From Shimazuella soli (GTDB lineage: Bacteria > Bacillota > Bacilli > Thermoactinomycetales > Thermoactinomycetaceae), in NCBI RefSeq assembly GCF_022511585.1, contig NZ_JAKWBN010000007.1, positions 87,625 through 151,624 of the forward strand: a stretch of DNA of 64,000 nucleotides, read 5' to 3'. Below, piece by piece: positions 25,431-35,231 of this stretch. The notes beneath the pieces were generated by a model that searched no databases, was not told the DNA's origin, and saw only the letters and a list, made by a program, of their open reading frames with translations. The translations under genes and the position numbers were made by a program. Positions within the stretch are counted from its first letter, which is position 1. Every line of letters begins with the position of its first letter.

Positions 25431-26432
25431 TTGAAAAACAATACAAAAGTCATATTAACCGCATTGATAATAGTTGCACTTATAGGAGCTGGAATCGTTT
25501 ATTTTCGTTCAGATCTTTTTCAAACAAAACCCGTAGATGATCGCAAAGTGGTAAATCAGGTGAAAAATGTAGATGGTACATCAGCGAAGATCATAGGGAT
25601 CTACTCAAGTAGAGCAGATCTACACCTGCATAAGAGTAGCAATGGTCAAATGCAAGCGAAGATAAACGGAAAAATACCGAAACAGGATAAGGTTGAGTTG
25701 AAATGGTCGAAACAAGGGAAAGGGATATATTTAAAAGTTTATTATCTAGAAAATGATATGAAAACAGAAAGAGAAAAAGAAAAACAAGCATTTCCTGATG
25801 AGTTAAGTCTAGATGTATTCATCCCTAGTAAAGTTTATGATTCTATTGAAATGAGTACACACGATGGAAATGTAACATCGGATATCCCTCTACAAGCTAG
25901 TGAAATGAAAGTAGATACACAAGAAGGCTCCGTAAATCTTACTAATATCTCCGGGGATCAAGTTCAATTTAAAAGTGATGAAGGAAATATTCAGTTGAAA
26001 AAAGTCAACGCCGGGTACATGACGCTTACTTCATGGGAAGGAAACATTTCACTGACAGACTCTGTGGGACAAGTAAATGGAGAATCACATTCTGGAAACA
26101 TAAACATCACCCGCTATAATGGATCGATGATTTTGAAATCGAGCACAGGAAATATTAAAGCTGAGCAAATTGCACCTGTCTATACAAGTGATGAAATAAC
26201 AACAGATTCAGGAAATGTGGATTTTGCTTTCCAAACCTTACCCACTAACCTCTATCTTGCCCTCACAAGTGAAAGTGGTTCGTTGAAAAATAGCTTGCCA
26301 ACTAAAAAAATGATCGATAAAGATAAGGATTATTATCATATTCGCTACATCAAAGGAACCTTAGGGAACGGAACAGGAAACGTAGTTATTGATACGAAGA
26401 GTGGAAACATCCATGTATCCTTAAAAAAATAA
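25431..26432 (+). CDS. DUF4097-type beta-helix 'putative adhesin' membrane protein
   Basis: The 333-residue product has an N-terminal signal anchor (KVILTALIIVALIGAGIVYF, residues 6-25) and then an extracytoplasmic domain with short repeating strands ('STHDGNVTSDIPLQ', 'TQEGSVNLTNISGD', 'SDEGNIQLKKV', 'SWEGNISLTDSVG', 'SHSGNINITRYNG'), the hallmark of DUF4097 beta-solenoids. TTG at 25431 follows AAAGGGGTG; the upstream ATG has no ribosome site. The lipoprotein gene follows after 17 bp, so they probably form an operon. These proteins are often surface-stress related; a specific role cannot be given. Confidence 0.82.
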   Translation: MKNNTKVILTALIIVALIGAGIVYFRSDLFQTKPVDDRKVVNQVKNVDGTSAKIIGIYSSRADLHLHKSSNGQMQAKINGKIPKQDKVELKWSKQGKGIYLKVYYLENDMKTEREKEKQAFPDELSLDVFIPSKVYDSIEMSTHDGNVTSDIPLQASEMKVDTQEGSVNLTNISGDQVQFKSDEGNIQLKKVNAGYMTLTSWEGNISLTDSVGQVNGESHSGNINITRYNGSMILKSSTGNIKAEQIAPVYTSDEITTDSGNVDFAFQTLPTNLYLALTSESGSLKNSLPTKKMIDKDKDYYHIRYIKGTLGNGTGNVVIDTKSGNIHVSLKK

Positions 26433-26449
26433 AACGATGAGGGGTAAAA

Positions 26450-27301
26450 ATGCGAGTAAAAAAAATAGCTTATTTCATTCCTATGTTTATACTGCTGCTG
26501 GTTCTGTCAGCTTGCTCAGGGAAAGCCGAAAAAGTAGTGGTAAAACCGTTGACAAAAGATCAAGTGATGACAAAGGTTTCCCAGCAATTGAAAAAACAAA
26601 CGAAGCTAATCCCTACCCAATATCACCTCAAAGAGTCATTGATTGCTGGAGGATGGGTGGAGTCTAAAATCGATTACTATGGAGTTAACGAATACTACAC
26701 ACAATCAAAATATAGTGATGGTTCTTCTGACGAACAAGTTTATCAATTACCCGGATACCAATATAATCGAGATGCATATGAAGGAGAGAAAAAAGAATGG
26801 AGTAAAATCCCATATGAAAGACCATTCAAAGAAGACGATATAAAGTCCCTGACTTCTTCTGGAAGTATCAATGATTTAAAGGCCCAAACTTATTTTTCTA
26901 TTTTAGAATCAGTTCAGGGACAAGTCCAAATGAAAGAAACAGGCAAAGCCTATGTATTAGATTTAACAAGTACAGATACATCGAATAACCTTAAATGGAT
27001 GCAAGGCTATCTGAAGCATTACGATGTAATTGATCCAAAGGAAACAGCGTTTCAAAAATATCATACAAAAATGGTAATCGACAAGAAGACATTTGCGGTT
27101 CAGTCGATCGAAAATGAAGTTTTCTATACGAGACAAACGTTTAATCCGGATAATGGAGTGAAAGGACAAAAGCATCTTGATATCCAAACGGTTATCGAGT
27201 ACCCAACTGCAAAGAAATTAATTGTGCCTCAAAATGTTATAAATGAAGCAGACAAAAACGATCCATATAAGCAATTTGAACAACAGTTCCAGCAAAAATA
27301 A
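26450..27301 (+). CDS. Lipoprotein, DUF6612-like
   Basis: The 283-residue lipoprotein has a classical signal and lipobox 'VLSACSGK' (Cys22). The mature part is a LolA/LppX-like beta sheet protein: 'GGWVESKIDYYGVNEYYTQS' near residue 70, an internal helical stretch, and C-terminal strands 'MVIDKKTFAVQSIENEVFY'. That matches the DUF6612 pattern. It probably sits on the outer face of the membrane with the preceding DUF4097 protein. Ribosome site GAGGGG precedes ATG. Confidence 0.8.
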   Translation: MRVKKIAYFIPMFILLLVLSACSGKAEKVVVKPLTKDQVMTKVSQQLKKQTKLIPTQYHLKESLIAGGWVESKIDYYGVNEYYTQSKYSDGSSDEQVYQLPGYQYNRDAYEGEKKEWSKIPYERPFKEDDIKSLTSSGSINDLKAQTYFSILESVQGQVQMKETGKAYVLDLTSTDTSNNLKWMQGYLKHYDVIDPKETAFQKYHTKMVIDKKTFAVQSIENEVFYTRQTFNPDNGVKGQKHLDIQTVIEYPTAKKLIVPQNVINEADKNDPYKQFEQQFQQK

Positions 27302-27332
27302 AAGCTTTGCTCCATAGGAGCAGAGCTTTTTT
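27302..27332. terminator. Bidirectional terminator
   Basis: Stem AAGCTTTGCTCC/GGAGCAGAGCTT (one mismatch) is followed by a T run. It separates the lipoprotein gene from the convergent UPF0316 gene. Confidence 0.82.
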
Positions 27333-27336
27333 ACAG

Positions 27337-27894
27337 TTAGATTGCTTTTTTCTTCTTGGGGAGAGTGAATGCATTGGATGCTCTACGAAAAGGTTGAAAA
27401 GAAAAACCACCCTGAAAATGTTTGGGCTCATAAGCTACGATAAAGGCATCTGGGTCTAATTCTGCGATCTGTTTAGAGAGTTTACTCTGTTGTTTCCGAT
27501 GAGCAGTAATAGACAGAACTAATCGCTCTCCTTCCATACCTTCACCAAACCAAGCAGTGACTCCATAGCCAGCCTCTCTTAGCTGTCCTGCAAGTTGAAC
27601 GTTCTCTTTTTTGGTGATAACGGAAATATTTAGATATCCAAGTGCTAGTTTTTCTTCTAATTTCATGCCTATAAATAACCCAATGCCATAGCTGACACAG
27701 TAGACGATCAGATTGATTGGTTGATCCAAATTATCCAATACAATTTTGAATCCAATTACATAAACCAACACATCCACGCTACTTAGCAATGCTGCCATAA
27801 ACTGATAACCTTTGATGGTGAGTATGGTACGAACAGTAAGCATGGATACATAAACAATTTGCAGTATGACAATCAGCAGCAAAGTGGTGAACAT
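27337..27894 (-). CDS. UPF0316/DUF2179 membrane protein (YebE-like)
   Basis: The 185-residue product starts at ATG 27894 after AAGAAGGATG; upstream frame is not conserved-looking. Three membrane helices lie in residues 1-85 ('MFTTLLLIVILQIVYVSML', 'VDVLVYVIGFKIVL', 'PINLIVYCVSYGIGLFIG'). A cytoplasmic DUF2179-type domain follows ('GVTAWFGEGMEGERLVLSI', 'DPDAFIVAYEPKHFQGG'). The layout and length match UPF0316 of Bacillus. The function is unknown; the soluble domain resembles small ligand-binding sensors. Confidence 0.85.
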   Translation of the reverse strand: MFTTLLLIVILQIVYVSMLTVRTILTIKGYQFMAALLSSVDVLVYVIGFKIVLDNLDQPINLIVYCVSYGIGLFIGMKLEEKLALGYLNISVITKKENVQLAGQLREAGYGVTAWFGEGMEGERLVLSITAHRKQQSKLSKQIAELDPDAFIVAYEPKHFQGGFSFQPFRRASNAFTLPKKKKAI

Positions 27895-28271
27895 AGGGCA
27901 TCCTTCTTTTCTGGTAAAATGCTGTCTCGTCCCTTTTTGAGGCATATCCGGGGTTATAGGATGATATGAGTGCATGAATGAGCGGATAGCTTCTATTTTC
28001 ATAGGGAATCATTCGTTTAGACGAGAAGATTATACAACTGCCAGATCCCATTCGGCAATAGGTTTTTGAAAATTATTCTCCTTTTTTATTTTTATTATTT
28101 TAATGTTTTTTTTCTCACGTTTTTCATGTGCCAATAATAAGAAAAAGAGCCTTGAAATAGGCCCGAAACATCCAAAAAACGATGTAATTTGTTTTACATC
28201 CAAAATACATGGGAAGTAGAGAAATGGATCTTCTGCTACTCTATCGAAGTTTGATTTCCAGCAAAAGATTT
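27895..28271. other. Intergenic gap without a gene
   Basis: About 380 AT-rich bases precede the UPF0316 gene and follow the large unknown gene. Only weak dyads are seen (for example GAGCC...GGCCC near 28148-28163). No ORF with a ribosome site is present. Confidence 0.5.
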
Positions 28272-30278
28272 TTAAGGAGTAGACTTATTTAATTCTCTTT
28301 TTTTGGGAGCAGGACTATATTTCAAGTAAGAAACCAATCCTCCCATCCCAAGTAAAGAAAGGACAATAAAAAGGGCCAATCCTGTCCAATGGATTCCTAG
28401 CCATTTATAACTTGGAACATCTTCAAAAATGAGTTGCAAAAGACCGCTGAATAATACAACAGGAAAGCCAAAAATCGTGATAAGCACAATCAAACGGTTT
28501 GTCTTTAAATTGGTGTGGTTATCAATGATTTGTTCTAACTCAGAAATAGATTCATATAATTCTTGAAGCTGGGTGTGCAGGGTCCAGCGTTTTTCCAACG
28601 TTTCACGAAAGAGTTGCAGATGATAATCCGAAGAAGAGAACATGGTTGTAAGAATTGCATAGCGAATCTTCGTCTTATTGGAACTGATCCAATGATTGAT
28701 TTCCATGAGTTTTACATTAGACAAGGTTTGTTTCATTTTTAACCATTCCAATACTTTCGACATCATCTGTATACAATCTTGATGTACGCTTTGGAAAAGG
28801 GTGACCTGCTCCACTACATGTTCGATTTCTTGCTGATATGCCGGCAGATCAAGGGGCTCTGTATTCCAATCATCTAGTAAAAAAACACCATTTTCATGCA
28901 CAATAGCATAACCAAATGGAGTTTCAACAAAATCAAACGAGCTTTCCGGAGGTAAAGGATAGATAGGCGGAATCTCGTCTTCTCGAATACGGGAAGCACA
29001 TATTGCTAAATATCGTTGCAATGTTGGAGATGTCACCAAAACTTGTTGCTGTCCGAGTGAATTCCATTTTGCAGCAGTTAAAAATTTCTCTTTTGCCCAG
29101 ATAGGTTTGCATTCATATATTCGGCAAGAGTCTCCAATTGTTCCATTAGATAAATAGGGATTTACAGTAATAGATTTAGCAGGATTGTATAGCTCCCAGA
29201 TAGCATTTATTACATCAGACCATTGTACTTTGGAATGTTCTTTTTGATGGTATTTGCATTTTGGGGCAGTTACTGTCTGATAGTTTCCGTTTTGATCATG
29301 CCAATGACAATCGGTAGGCCGATGGGCACCCCAACGTTCATTTTCCAGTGATTCGAGTTTATACCATAAGTCTTTTAAATGGAGATTTTGCCCTGACTCA
29401 ACTTGGATAACAATGTCACGGCCAGTACCATTTAATTCTGGGCGATAAATGGCGAAAAATTGGAAGCCTGATTCGAGCCATGTTCGCTCTTTATCGTGGA
29501 TAAGAAAAGATTTGAGCAGTCCGATATAGGTGTTTTCTGTTGTTATAAATGCATCGACAAGCACGGTTTTATGTGAATCTTTGACAGGTAACTCCAGTTG
29601 TGTGATGGTTGCTTGCTTTACACTCAATTCATACTTTTGATACTCACGCTTGAGGTAAAGCAGGGCACGATTATATTCTTCGATGTGGCCGGAGTTTGGA
29701 ATTTCATAGGGGAGCACTTGATCCATCATCAGGGAAATAGCAAGATAGATACATGCCTGAAGACCTTCTGTTACATTAGATTCATCAATGATCGTAAACA
29801 TTTTACCATCTTCATTGATTTGCTCCTCGATAAGGAAAAAAGAGTGTGCCAATGCACTGTGCAAACATCCCCAAGACTGAAATGGTTTCCCTGTCGTTTT
29901 TACATCATCTAATTCCCATCGGATGGTATAGTCTATCCATTCAAAAGGGAAATCCTTTCTGTCTACATTGTGATGTCGGCAGTAAAACATAATAAATGTC
30001 AGACATGCATCTAATGATAAATCTTCAAAATAGAAAGAGTACTCTTGGAAGGGTTTATTGTGGAGGAGGTGCAGTTCTTCTAAGTGGTACAACATTTCGG
30101 TTGTAGATTCATAGCCATCATTTTGATAATGATAAACAAGCTTGTTTTGATAATAAGAAAATAATTCATTTCCAATGAATACTTCATTATCATAGCTAGG
30201 AATTTTGTTTGGTTCATAATGAATGGTAACATCCTGCAACTCATTATAAAGTTGTTGCAAACAATCGATAAGTTGCAA
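28272..30278 (-). CDS. Large protein of unknown function with two C-terminal TM helices
   Basis: The 668-residue product starts at TTG 30278 with AAAGGATG 8 nt upstream. Residues 1-560 are soluble, acidic/aromatic and mixed alpha/beta, with a Cys/His-containing segment 'DCHWHDQNGNYQTVTAPKCK' near 330-350. A helical region (about 565-605, 'LQELYESISELEQIIDNH') precedes two TM helices at about 610-630 ('LIVLITIFGFPVVLFSGLLQ') and 642-662, an arrangement reminiscent of CorA-type C-termini. No catalytic motif is recognised. It is monocistronic with empty flanks. Confidence 0.75.
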   Translation of the reverse strand: MQLIDCLQQLYNELQDVTIHYEPNKIPSYDNEVFIGNELFSYYQNKLVYHYQNDGYESTTEMLYHLEELHLLHNKPFQEYSFYFEDLSLDACLTFIMFYCRHHNVDRKDFPFEWIDYTIRWELDDVKTTGKPFQSWGCLHSALAHSFFLIEEQINEDGKMFTIIDESNVTEGLQACIYLAISLMMDQVLPYEIPNSGHIEEYNRALLYLKREYQKYELSVKQATITQLELPVKDSHKTVLVDAFITTENTYIGLLKSFLIHDKERTWLESGFQFFAIYRPELNGTGRDIVIQVESGQNLHLKDLWYKLESLENERWGAHRPTDCHWHDQNGNYQTVTAPKCKYHQKEHSKVQWSDVINAIWELYNPAKSITVNPYLSNGTIGDSCRIYECKPIWAKEKFLTAAKWNSLGQQQVLVTSPTLQRYLAICASRIREDEIPPIYPLPPESSFDFVETPFGYAIVHENGVFLLDDWNTEPLDLPAYQQEIEHVVEQVTLFQSVHQDCIQMMSKVLEWLKMKQTLSNVKLMEINHWISSNKTKIRYAILTTMFSSSDYHLQLFRETLEKRWTLHTQLQELYESISELEQIIDNHTNLKTNRLIVLITIFGFPVVLFSGLLQLIFEDVPSYKWLGIHWTGLALFIVLSLLGMGGLVSYLKYSPAPKKRELNKSTP

Positions 30279-30683
30279 TTGTCCACATCCTTTTTAAATA
30301 ATTTTACTTTATTACAAATATTGTATCAAAATATTTTGTTATTTTAAATGACAAAAAGCCTAAAAAAGAAGAAAAAGTCATCTATTTTAGGCTTGTACTT
30401 CTATTCGTCCGCGATAAATGCTTTTGATATTTTTAACAATATTGTAAATAAATCTCACGTTTTTAAGGAGATGGTTTTTAGAGGGAAAAAGTAGAATTAT
30501 ATGTCTGTAGAACGAAAGACACAGGTGTTTATGGAGATACATCTTTTTCGCTTGGATTTGCTAAGGGAGACAGAAATAAAGAAAACAATAACTTCTGGAA
30601 CTCAATAGAATCGTAACGAACCTCCTCCTTATTAGGAGGGGGTCTAAATGTATACTACCATTCATCAGAAACTTTTGGATAGA
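30279..30683. other. Intergenic gap with two dyads
   Basis: About 400 bases carry no convincing gene. AAGCCTAAAA...TTTTAGGCTT (about 30357-30393) is followed on the minus strand by a T run. A second stem CCTCC...GGAGG at about 30622-30642 lies after the TPP-enzyme gene and may be its terminator. A 35-codon + frame at 30501-30608 has no good ribosome site. Confidence 0.5.
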
Positions 30684-32402
30684 TCACCGAAATAAGTTTG
30701 TTTTTGTCAGTTCCACTAATTCATTTCCATGTCCACTCAACACTGCTTTTAGCATCCACAAGGTAAAGCCTTTTGCTTGATCAAATGTAATGGAAGGTGG
30801 CATCGCTAGTTCTTGTCGATTGACAACAACATCGACGATCACTGGACCATCTTCCTGGAGTGCTTGAGATATTGCCCCCTCTAACTCCAGCGGGTTTTCC
30901 ACTCGTATTCCTTTCATTCCGATAGCTTGGGCCAGGGTCGCAAAGTTGGGATTATCGAGTTCTGTTCCCATTTCGAGATAACCAGCCGCTTTCATCTCCA
31001 ATTCTACGAAAGCAAGTGAACCGTTGTTAAAAACGATGACTTTTATCGGGAGTTTGTGCTGTTTTAGTGTCAGCAGATCACCCATCAACATAGATAGGCC
31101 TCCATCACCAGATAAGGAAATGACTTGACGTTCTGGCTGGGAAACTTGAGCTCCAATCGCTTGCGGCAGTGCATTTGCCATCGTGCCGTGAGTAAATGAT
31201 CCTAAGAGTCGTCGTTTTCCGTTCATTTGCAAATATCTTGCCGCCCACAAAGTAGGTGTTCCAACATCACATGTCAAAACAGCGTCTTCTGCGGCAAGAT
31301 CGCTTACAAGTTTAGTAAGATATTGGGGATGAATCACATTGCGGCCTGGAGTAGCCAGTTCATCTAATTCTTTTCGTACATGAGCATAATGTTTGGAGAA
31401 CTGCTTAAGATGGTCTGGATCATGTTCTGTCAAGTGAGGTAATAATTTTTCGATTGTTTGTTTTACGTCTCCGCAAAGACCATAGGTGAGTGCAGTGCGG
31501 CGACCGAGATGAGAAGGTTCTATATCTACTTGAAGAACGGCAGCCTTTTCTGGATAAAATTGCCGATATGGAAAATCAGTTCCAAGCATGAGTAACACAT
31601 CACATTCCATGATGGCATGATATCCAGAAGAATAGCCGATTAATCCTGTGAGTCCAACAGAATAAGGATTATCATATTCTAAGTATTCTTTTCCCCTTAG
31701 TGCTATAACCATTGGGGATTGTAACTTAGCACATAATTTCATTAGGGATTCATGTGCACCAGCACAACCAGCGCCACATAACAGAGTAATACGTTTTCCA
31801 TCATTTAAATATCCAGCAAGTCGTTTGATTTCGTTATCATCGGGATGGATGACAGGATGAGTCGGGTGGAAAACATGTTCAGGCACTTCCGTTTTATCGT
31901 ACTCAAAAGCGGCGACATCACCAGGCAGCACTAGAACAGATACATCTGAATTTGCGACTGCTGACTGCATGGCCATAGTAACCATATGAGGTATTTGTTC
32001 TGCTCCCATTACTACTTCACAAAAGGAACTGCATTCTTTGAATAATTGGTCTGGCCGCGTTTCTTGAAAATAACCGCTCCCGATTTCAAAGCTGGGAATA
32101 TGGGCAGCAATGGCAAGTACAGGTACTCGGTTGCGGTGGCAGTCATATAATCCATTAATGAGATGCAAATTACCAGGTCCACTGCTTCCTGCACAAATTG
32201 CAATACTCCCGTTTAAAGAGGCATCTGCTCCTGCTGCAAAAGCGGCAACTTCCTCATGACGAACATGAATCCATTCGATTTTCCCTGAACGTCGAATTGC
32301 ATCGAGGAGTGCATTGAGTGAATCTCCAATTATTCCATAAATTCGTGTTACACCAGCGTTGATGAGTGTTTGAACGATAGAATCAGCAATAGTCCTTTTC
32401 AT
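30684..32402 (-). CDS. Thiamine-pyrophosphate-dependent pyruvate oxidase/PoxB-like enzyme
   Basis: The 572-residue enzyme has the three-domain TPP fold: N-terminal PYR domain with catalytic Glu in 'WIHVRHEEVAAFAAGADA' (about residue 50), central domain, and C-terminal PP domain with 'LSGDGGLSMLMGDLLTLKQH' and metal site 'VFNNGSLAFVELEM'. It resembles B. subtilis YdaP and E. coli PoxB, which oxidise pyruvate to acetate and CO2. The ATG one codon inside the frame has AAAGGAGAG at good distance. It lies 100 bp downstream of an Lrp gene on the same strand. Confidence 0.87.
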   Translation of the reverse strand: MKRTIADSIVQTLINAGVTRIYGIIGDSLNALLDAIRRSGKIEWIHVRHEEVAAFAAGADASLNGSIAICAGSSGPGNLHLINGLYDCHRNRVPVLAIAAHIPSFEIGSGYFQETRPDQLFKECSSFCEVVMGAEQIPHMVTMAMQSAVANSDVSVLVLPGDVAAFEYDKTEVPEHVFHPTHPVIHPDDNEIKRLAGYLNDGKRITLLCGAGCAGAHESLMKLCAKLQSPMVIALRGKEYLEYDNPYSVGLTGLIGYSSGYHAIMECDVLLMLGTDFPYRQFYPEKAAVLQVDIEPSHLGRRTALTYGLCGDVKQTIEKLLPHLTEHDPDHLKQFSKHYAHVRKELDELATPGRNVIHPQYLTKLVSDLAAEDAVLTCDVGTPTLWAARYLQMNGKRRLLGSFTHGTMANALPQAIGAQVSQPERQVISLSGDGGLSMLMGDLLTLKQHKLPIKVIVFNNGSLAFVELEMKAAGYLEMGTELDNPNFATLAQAIGMKGIRVENPLELEGAISQALQEDGPVIVDVVVNRQELAMPPSITFDQAKGFTLWMLKAVLSGHGNELVELTKTNLFR

Positions 32403-32503
32403 CAAATCTCTCCTTTGTCATCTATTTAGTTTGGCGATTTTCAAAGGAGTTATTCTTCTACCAAGGATGGAGATCAAAGAGACAATGGTTTGTGGATCGT
32501 TTT

Positions 32504-32947
32504 TTAATTGGATTCTGTAATCTCTATTGGTAAAGCTTTTGTATCTGTTGGTGAAGAGAGTACTGTCATTGTGGTAGTAAAACCGTATTTACTACATGTG
32601 TGAAGAAAAGAGTTTAAAGTCTGCATCGATTCCGTCATAACTTTTATAATGAAATTAAATTGTCCGCTGAGTTGGTGTGCTTCTATCACTTCAGGTGATT
32701 GATTGCAAAATTCAACCAAATTGCCGCAGTTTTCGGTTTGTATCAGTATATAAGCCATGATTTGTTTTCCTAGTTTTTCAGGATCCAGCACCACTTGATA
32801 GCCTTTGATGATTCCTCTGTCTTCTAGCTTCCGAACTCGCTCACCAACAGCTGGTTGGGTCATGTTGATCAAGCGGCCTATTTGTGAGATAGAGATTCTT
32901 GCATTTTGCTGTAGTAAAGTTATTATTTTTGCATCAATTTGATCCAT
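32504..32947 (-). CDS. Lrp/AsnC-family transcriptional regulator
   Basis: The 147-residue protein has an N-terminal HTH 'ARISISQIGRLINMTQPAVG' (residues about 17-36), 'RVRKLEDRGIIKGYQVVLDP', and a C-terminal RAM ligand domain with 'AHQLSGQFNFIIKVMTESM'. The ATG 10 nt after GAGAGG is preferred to the frame's first codon. It is divergent from the OYE flavoprotein gene and upstream of the TPP-enzyme gene on the same strand, so it may control either or both. Confidence 0.92.
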   Translation of the reverse strand: MDQIDAKIITLLQQNARISISQIGRLINMTQPAVGERVRKLEDRGIIKGYQVVLDPEKLGKQIMAYILIQTENCGNLVEFCNQSPEVIEAHQLSGQFNFIIKVMTESMQTLNSFLHTCSKYGFTTTMTVLSSPTDTKALPIEITESN

Positions 32948-33073
32948 ATATGTAATACCTCTCAATTGTTTATAATTTAAAAGTAAACAATCTGAAATGC
33001 TTTTGGTTTTCTATGTAAAAGAAATGATCTTTCCTTTAAGCTTATTTCAAAAGCCGATAAGGAGAGATTATCT

Positions 33074-34051
33074 ATGATAAATACTATCACAAGCCCTGTA
33101 AAGATTGGAAACTTACAGTTGAAAAATCGTTTGATCATGGCTCCGATGCAAACAAACAAAGGTACGATAGAATCCTTTGCCAATGATTTTCATGTTAAGC
33201 ATTATGCCGACCGTGCAGAAGGTGTTTCGATGATGATTATAGAGTCAACCGCTGTTTCTTCTAATGGTCGATTATTTGCTGATGATATAGGGATATTTAG
33301 TGACGCGCATATCGAGCCATTAAAACAAATTGTCAATGCAGTTCATGAAAAAGAGACAAAGATTTTTATCCAGTTATCCCATGGAGGAAGGAAATCGTCG
33401 CCGAAGGTGACGAATCGGCTCATTGGACCAAGTCCGATCGCTTATGATGATCAGTATAGTGAGCCAAATGAAATGACAGAAGAAGATATTGCGCAGGTTA
33501 TCGAAGACTATCGTTTGGCTGCTAGAAGAAGTTTGCAAGCAGGATTTGATGGCATTGAGTTACATGCAGCTCATGGATTCTTGCTTCAAGAGTTCCTTTC
33601 TCCATTATCCAATCTCCGGACAGATAGATATGGGGGTTCTGTGGAAAATAGAGTTCGTTTACTGCGAGAAGTTCTAGAGGCTATTCGATTAGAAGTTGGG
33701 TGTGATTACCCCGTGATCATCCGTGTATCTGCTTCTGAATTTTCCCCAGAAGGTTTAACTCCTGTAGATGTTGCAAATGCACTGACTTATGTGGAATGCT
33801 ACCTTGATGCGGTTCATGTATCTGCTGGAGGAATATTGCCGAATCAGCCATTGACTACACATGAAGGATATCAAGTTCCTTATGCAGCTGTTATCAAACA
33901 GTATGTAAAATTACCGATTATAGCAGTTGGGAGAATTTATACGCCAAACTTAGCAAATGCTATTTTAGCAGATCGACTTGCAGATATAATTGCAATCGGC
34001 AGACCTTTGCTCGATGATCCATTATATGCTAAAAAGATGCTAGGTCAATAA
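33074..34051 (+). CDS. Old Yellow Enzyme-type NADH:flavin oxidoreductase
   Basis: The 325-residue FMN-binding TIM barrel is an ene-reductase relative: 'LKNRLIMAPMQTNKG', 'KIFIQLSHGGRKS', catalytic 'GIELHAAHGFLLQEFLSPLS' (His pair typical of OYE), 'NLRTDRYGGSVENRVR' and a C-terminal FMN-phosphate loop 'IIAVGRIYTPN...IGRPLLDDP'. It has ribosome site AAGGAGAG before ATG. It sits divergently to lrp and ends in a strong terminator. The substrate (quinone, enone or nitro compound) cannot be told. Confidence 0.9.
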   Translation: MINTITSPVKIGNLQLKNRLIMAPMQTNKGTIESFANDFHVKHYADRAEGVSMMIIESTAVSSNGRLFADDIGIFSDAHIEPLKQIVNAVHEKETKIFIQLSHGGRKSSPKVTNRLIGPSPIAYDDQYSEPNEMTEEDIAQVIEDYRLAARRSLQAGFDGIELHAAHGFLLQEFLSPLSNLRTDRYGGSVENRVRLLREVLEAIRLEVGCDYPVIIRVSASEFSPEGLTPVDVANALTYVECYLDAVHVSAGGILPNQPLTTHEGYQVPYAAVIKQYVKLPIIAVGRIYTPNLANAILADRLADIIAIGRPLLDDPLYAKKMLGQ

Positions 34052-34375
34052 TATAGATGGACCCTCATTTTATCCCTCTAGGAGAAGAGGCAAAATGAGG
34101 GTTTTTCCAGTTCGCTCTAACTTTTTTGCGACTTTCCCACACGAAAGAGGAAGCACAAACCAGATGAGCAGCGTCAACCAAAGAGTTCGGTATCCCACTA
34201 CTTACGCGAAGGCTCCCCACAAAGAACCAATGAAACAAGAATATCAAATTTTCGATGTAACTAGTTCATAATTACGATTTTTTCGATTTTGTCGATAAAT
34301 AGAAATGAAAAGCTTATTATATTAAATGCAATAGCATTTATATATTTGTTAGATAGATAAAGGATTGGTGACAAA
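34052..34375. other. Gap with terminator; no gene
   Basis: It holds the OYE terminator at its left end. A 60-codon minus-strand frame (34065-34247) overlaps that terminator and lacks a ribosome site. The remainder is promoter region for the TMEM175 gene. Confidence 0.5.
34058..34111 (+). terminator. Terminator of the OYE gene
   Basis: An 11-bp stem ACCCTCATTTT/AAAATGAGGGT contains an inner CTCT/AGAG dyad and is followed by TTTTT. Confidence 0.85.
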
Positions 34376-35005
34376 ATGGAAAAAGAGCATGGTATTTTTC
34401 GATCAGAGCGAATGCTCGCATATTGTGATGCTATTTTTGCGATTGCTTTAACACTGCTCATCATTGAAATTCGACTCCCGGAACATGTTCAAGGAGAAAG
34501 TCTGTGGACTATCCTACTGCATCAGTGGCCAAAGTTCCTGAGTTTCCTTATTAGTTTTATGATTATTTCGGTAGTTTGGTTTAATCACCATACGATGTTT
34601 CATTACATCAAAAAAGTCGATCATAGGTTAATAATTATGAATACTCTCTTGATGTTAAATGTGGTGGTAATACCTTTCTGTTCTTCTCTACTAGGGGAGT
34701 ATATTACCAGTGGGAATCCAAATGCAAAAATAAGTGCACTTATCTACGGAGCTTGGATTTCCATCGGAGGTGTTCCCTTTAATATGATATGGACTTATGC
34801 ACTTAAGAAAAAAGAATTATTGGAAGAAGGGTATAGTCATACCGAATTAATGTATATGAAAAAGCACTTTAATCGTGGTCCAATCATTTATCTAGTTGTG
34901 ACTTTGCTAGCATTGATCAATGTTTGGATCAGTGTGATAGGATTTGTTTTGTTAATAGCGTTATACTTTTTACCTGCTACAAAATGGACAAAAAGGAAAA
35001 GTTAA
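34376..35005 (+). CDS. TMEM175/DUF1211-type potassium channel protein
   Basis: The 209-residue integral membrane protein has the family's first-helix signature 'RMLAYCDAIFAIALTLLIIE' (residues about 12-31), close to the RxxxFSD...A.T.L motif, here with Tyr-Cys-Asp in place of Phe-Ser-Asp. Further helices are at about 50-72, 84-104, 112-135 and 165-195 (paired). Bacterial TMEM175 proteins form K+-selective tetramers. The gene is monocistronic. The altered signature residue could affect the ion filter. Confidence 0.85.
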   Translation: MEKEHGIFRSERMLAYCDAIFAIALTLLIIEIRLPEHVQGESLWTILLHQWPKFLSFLISFMIISVVWFNHHTMFHYIKKVDHRLIIMNTLLMLNVVVIPFCSSLLGEYITSGNPNAKISALIYGAWISIGGVPFNMIWTYALKKKELLEEGYSHTELMYMKKHFNRGPIIYLVVTLLALINVWISVIGFVLLIALYFLPATKWTKRKS

Positions 35006-35231
35006 CAAATGTTAAGGTGATAACTTTCGAGGAGAAGGTCTATTTCTATTAATTCATGTACTTAAATTTTAATGTTGTTCATATTTCTTTCCCCACAATA
35101 ATGATTTCTTTGATATAATCATACAGGGACACAATTGCTCGAAGGGTATTGATTATTTCGTATGGAATTAGCGGAGGATTGACACCCTAGTATAGAGAGA
35201 CTAATGTTAGTTCGTATCAGGAGGAAATGCC

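Noticed and set aside
30501..30608. 35-codon + strand frame in the gap after the large unknown gene
   Set aside because: No adequate ribosome site and no other support.
34065..34247. Minus-strand 60-codon frame after the OYE gene
   Set aside because: Overlaps the terminator hairpin and lacks a ribosome site.
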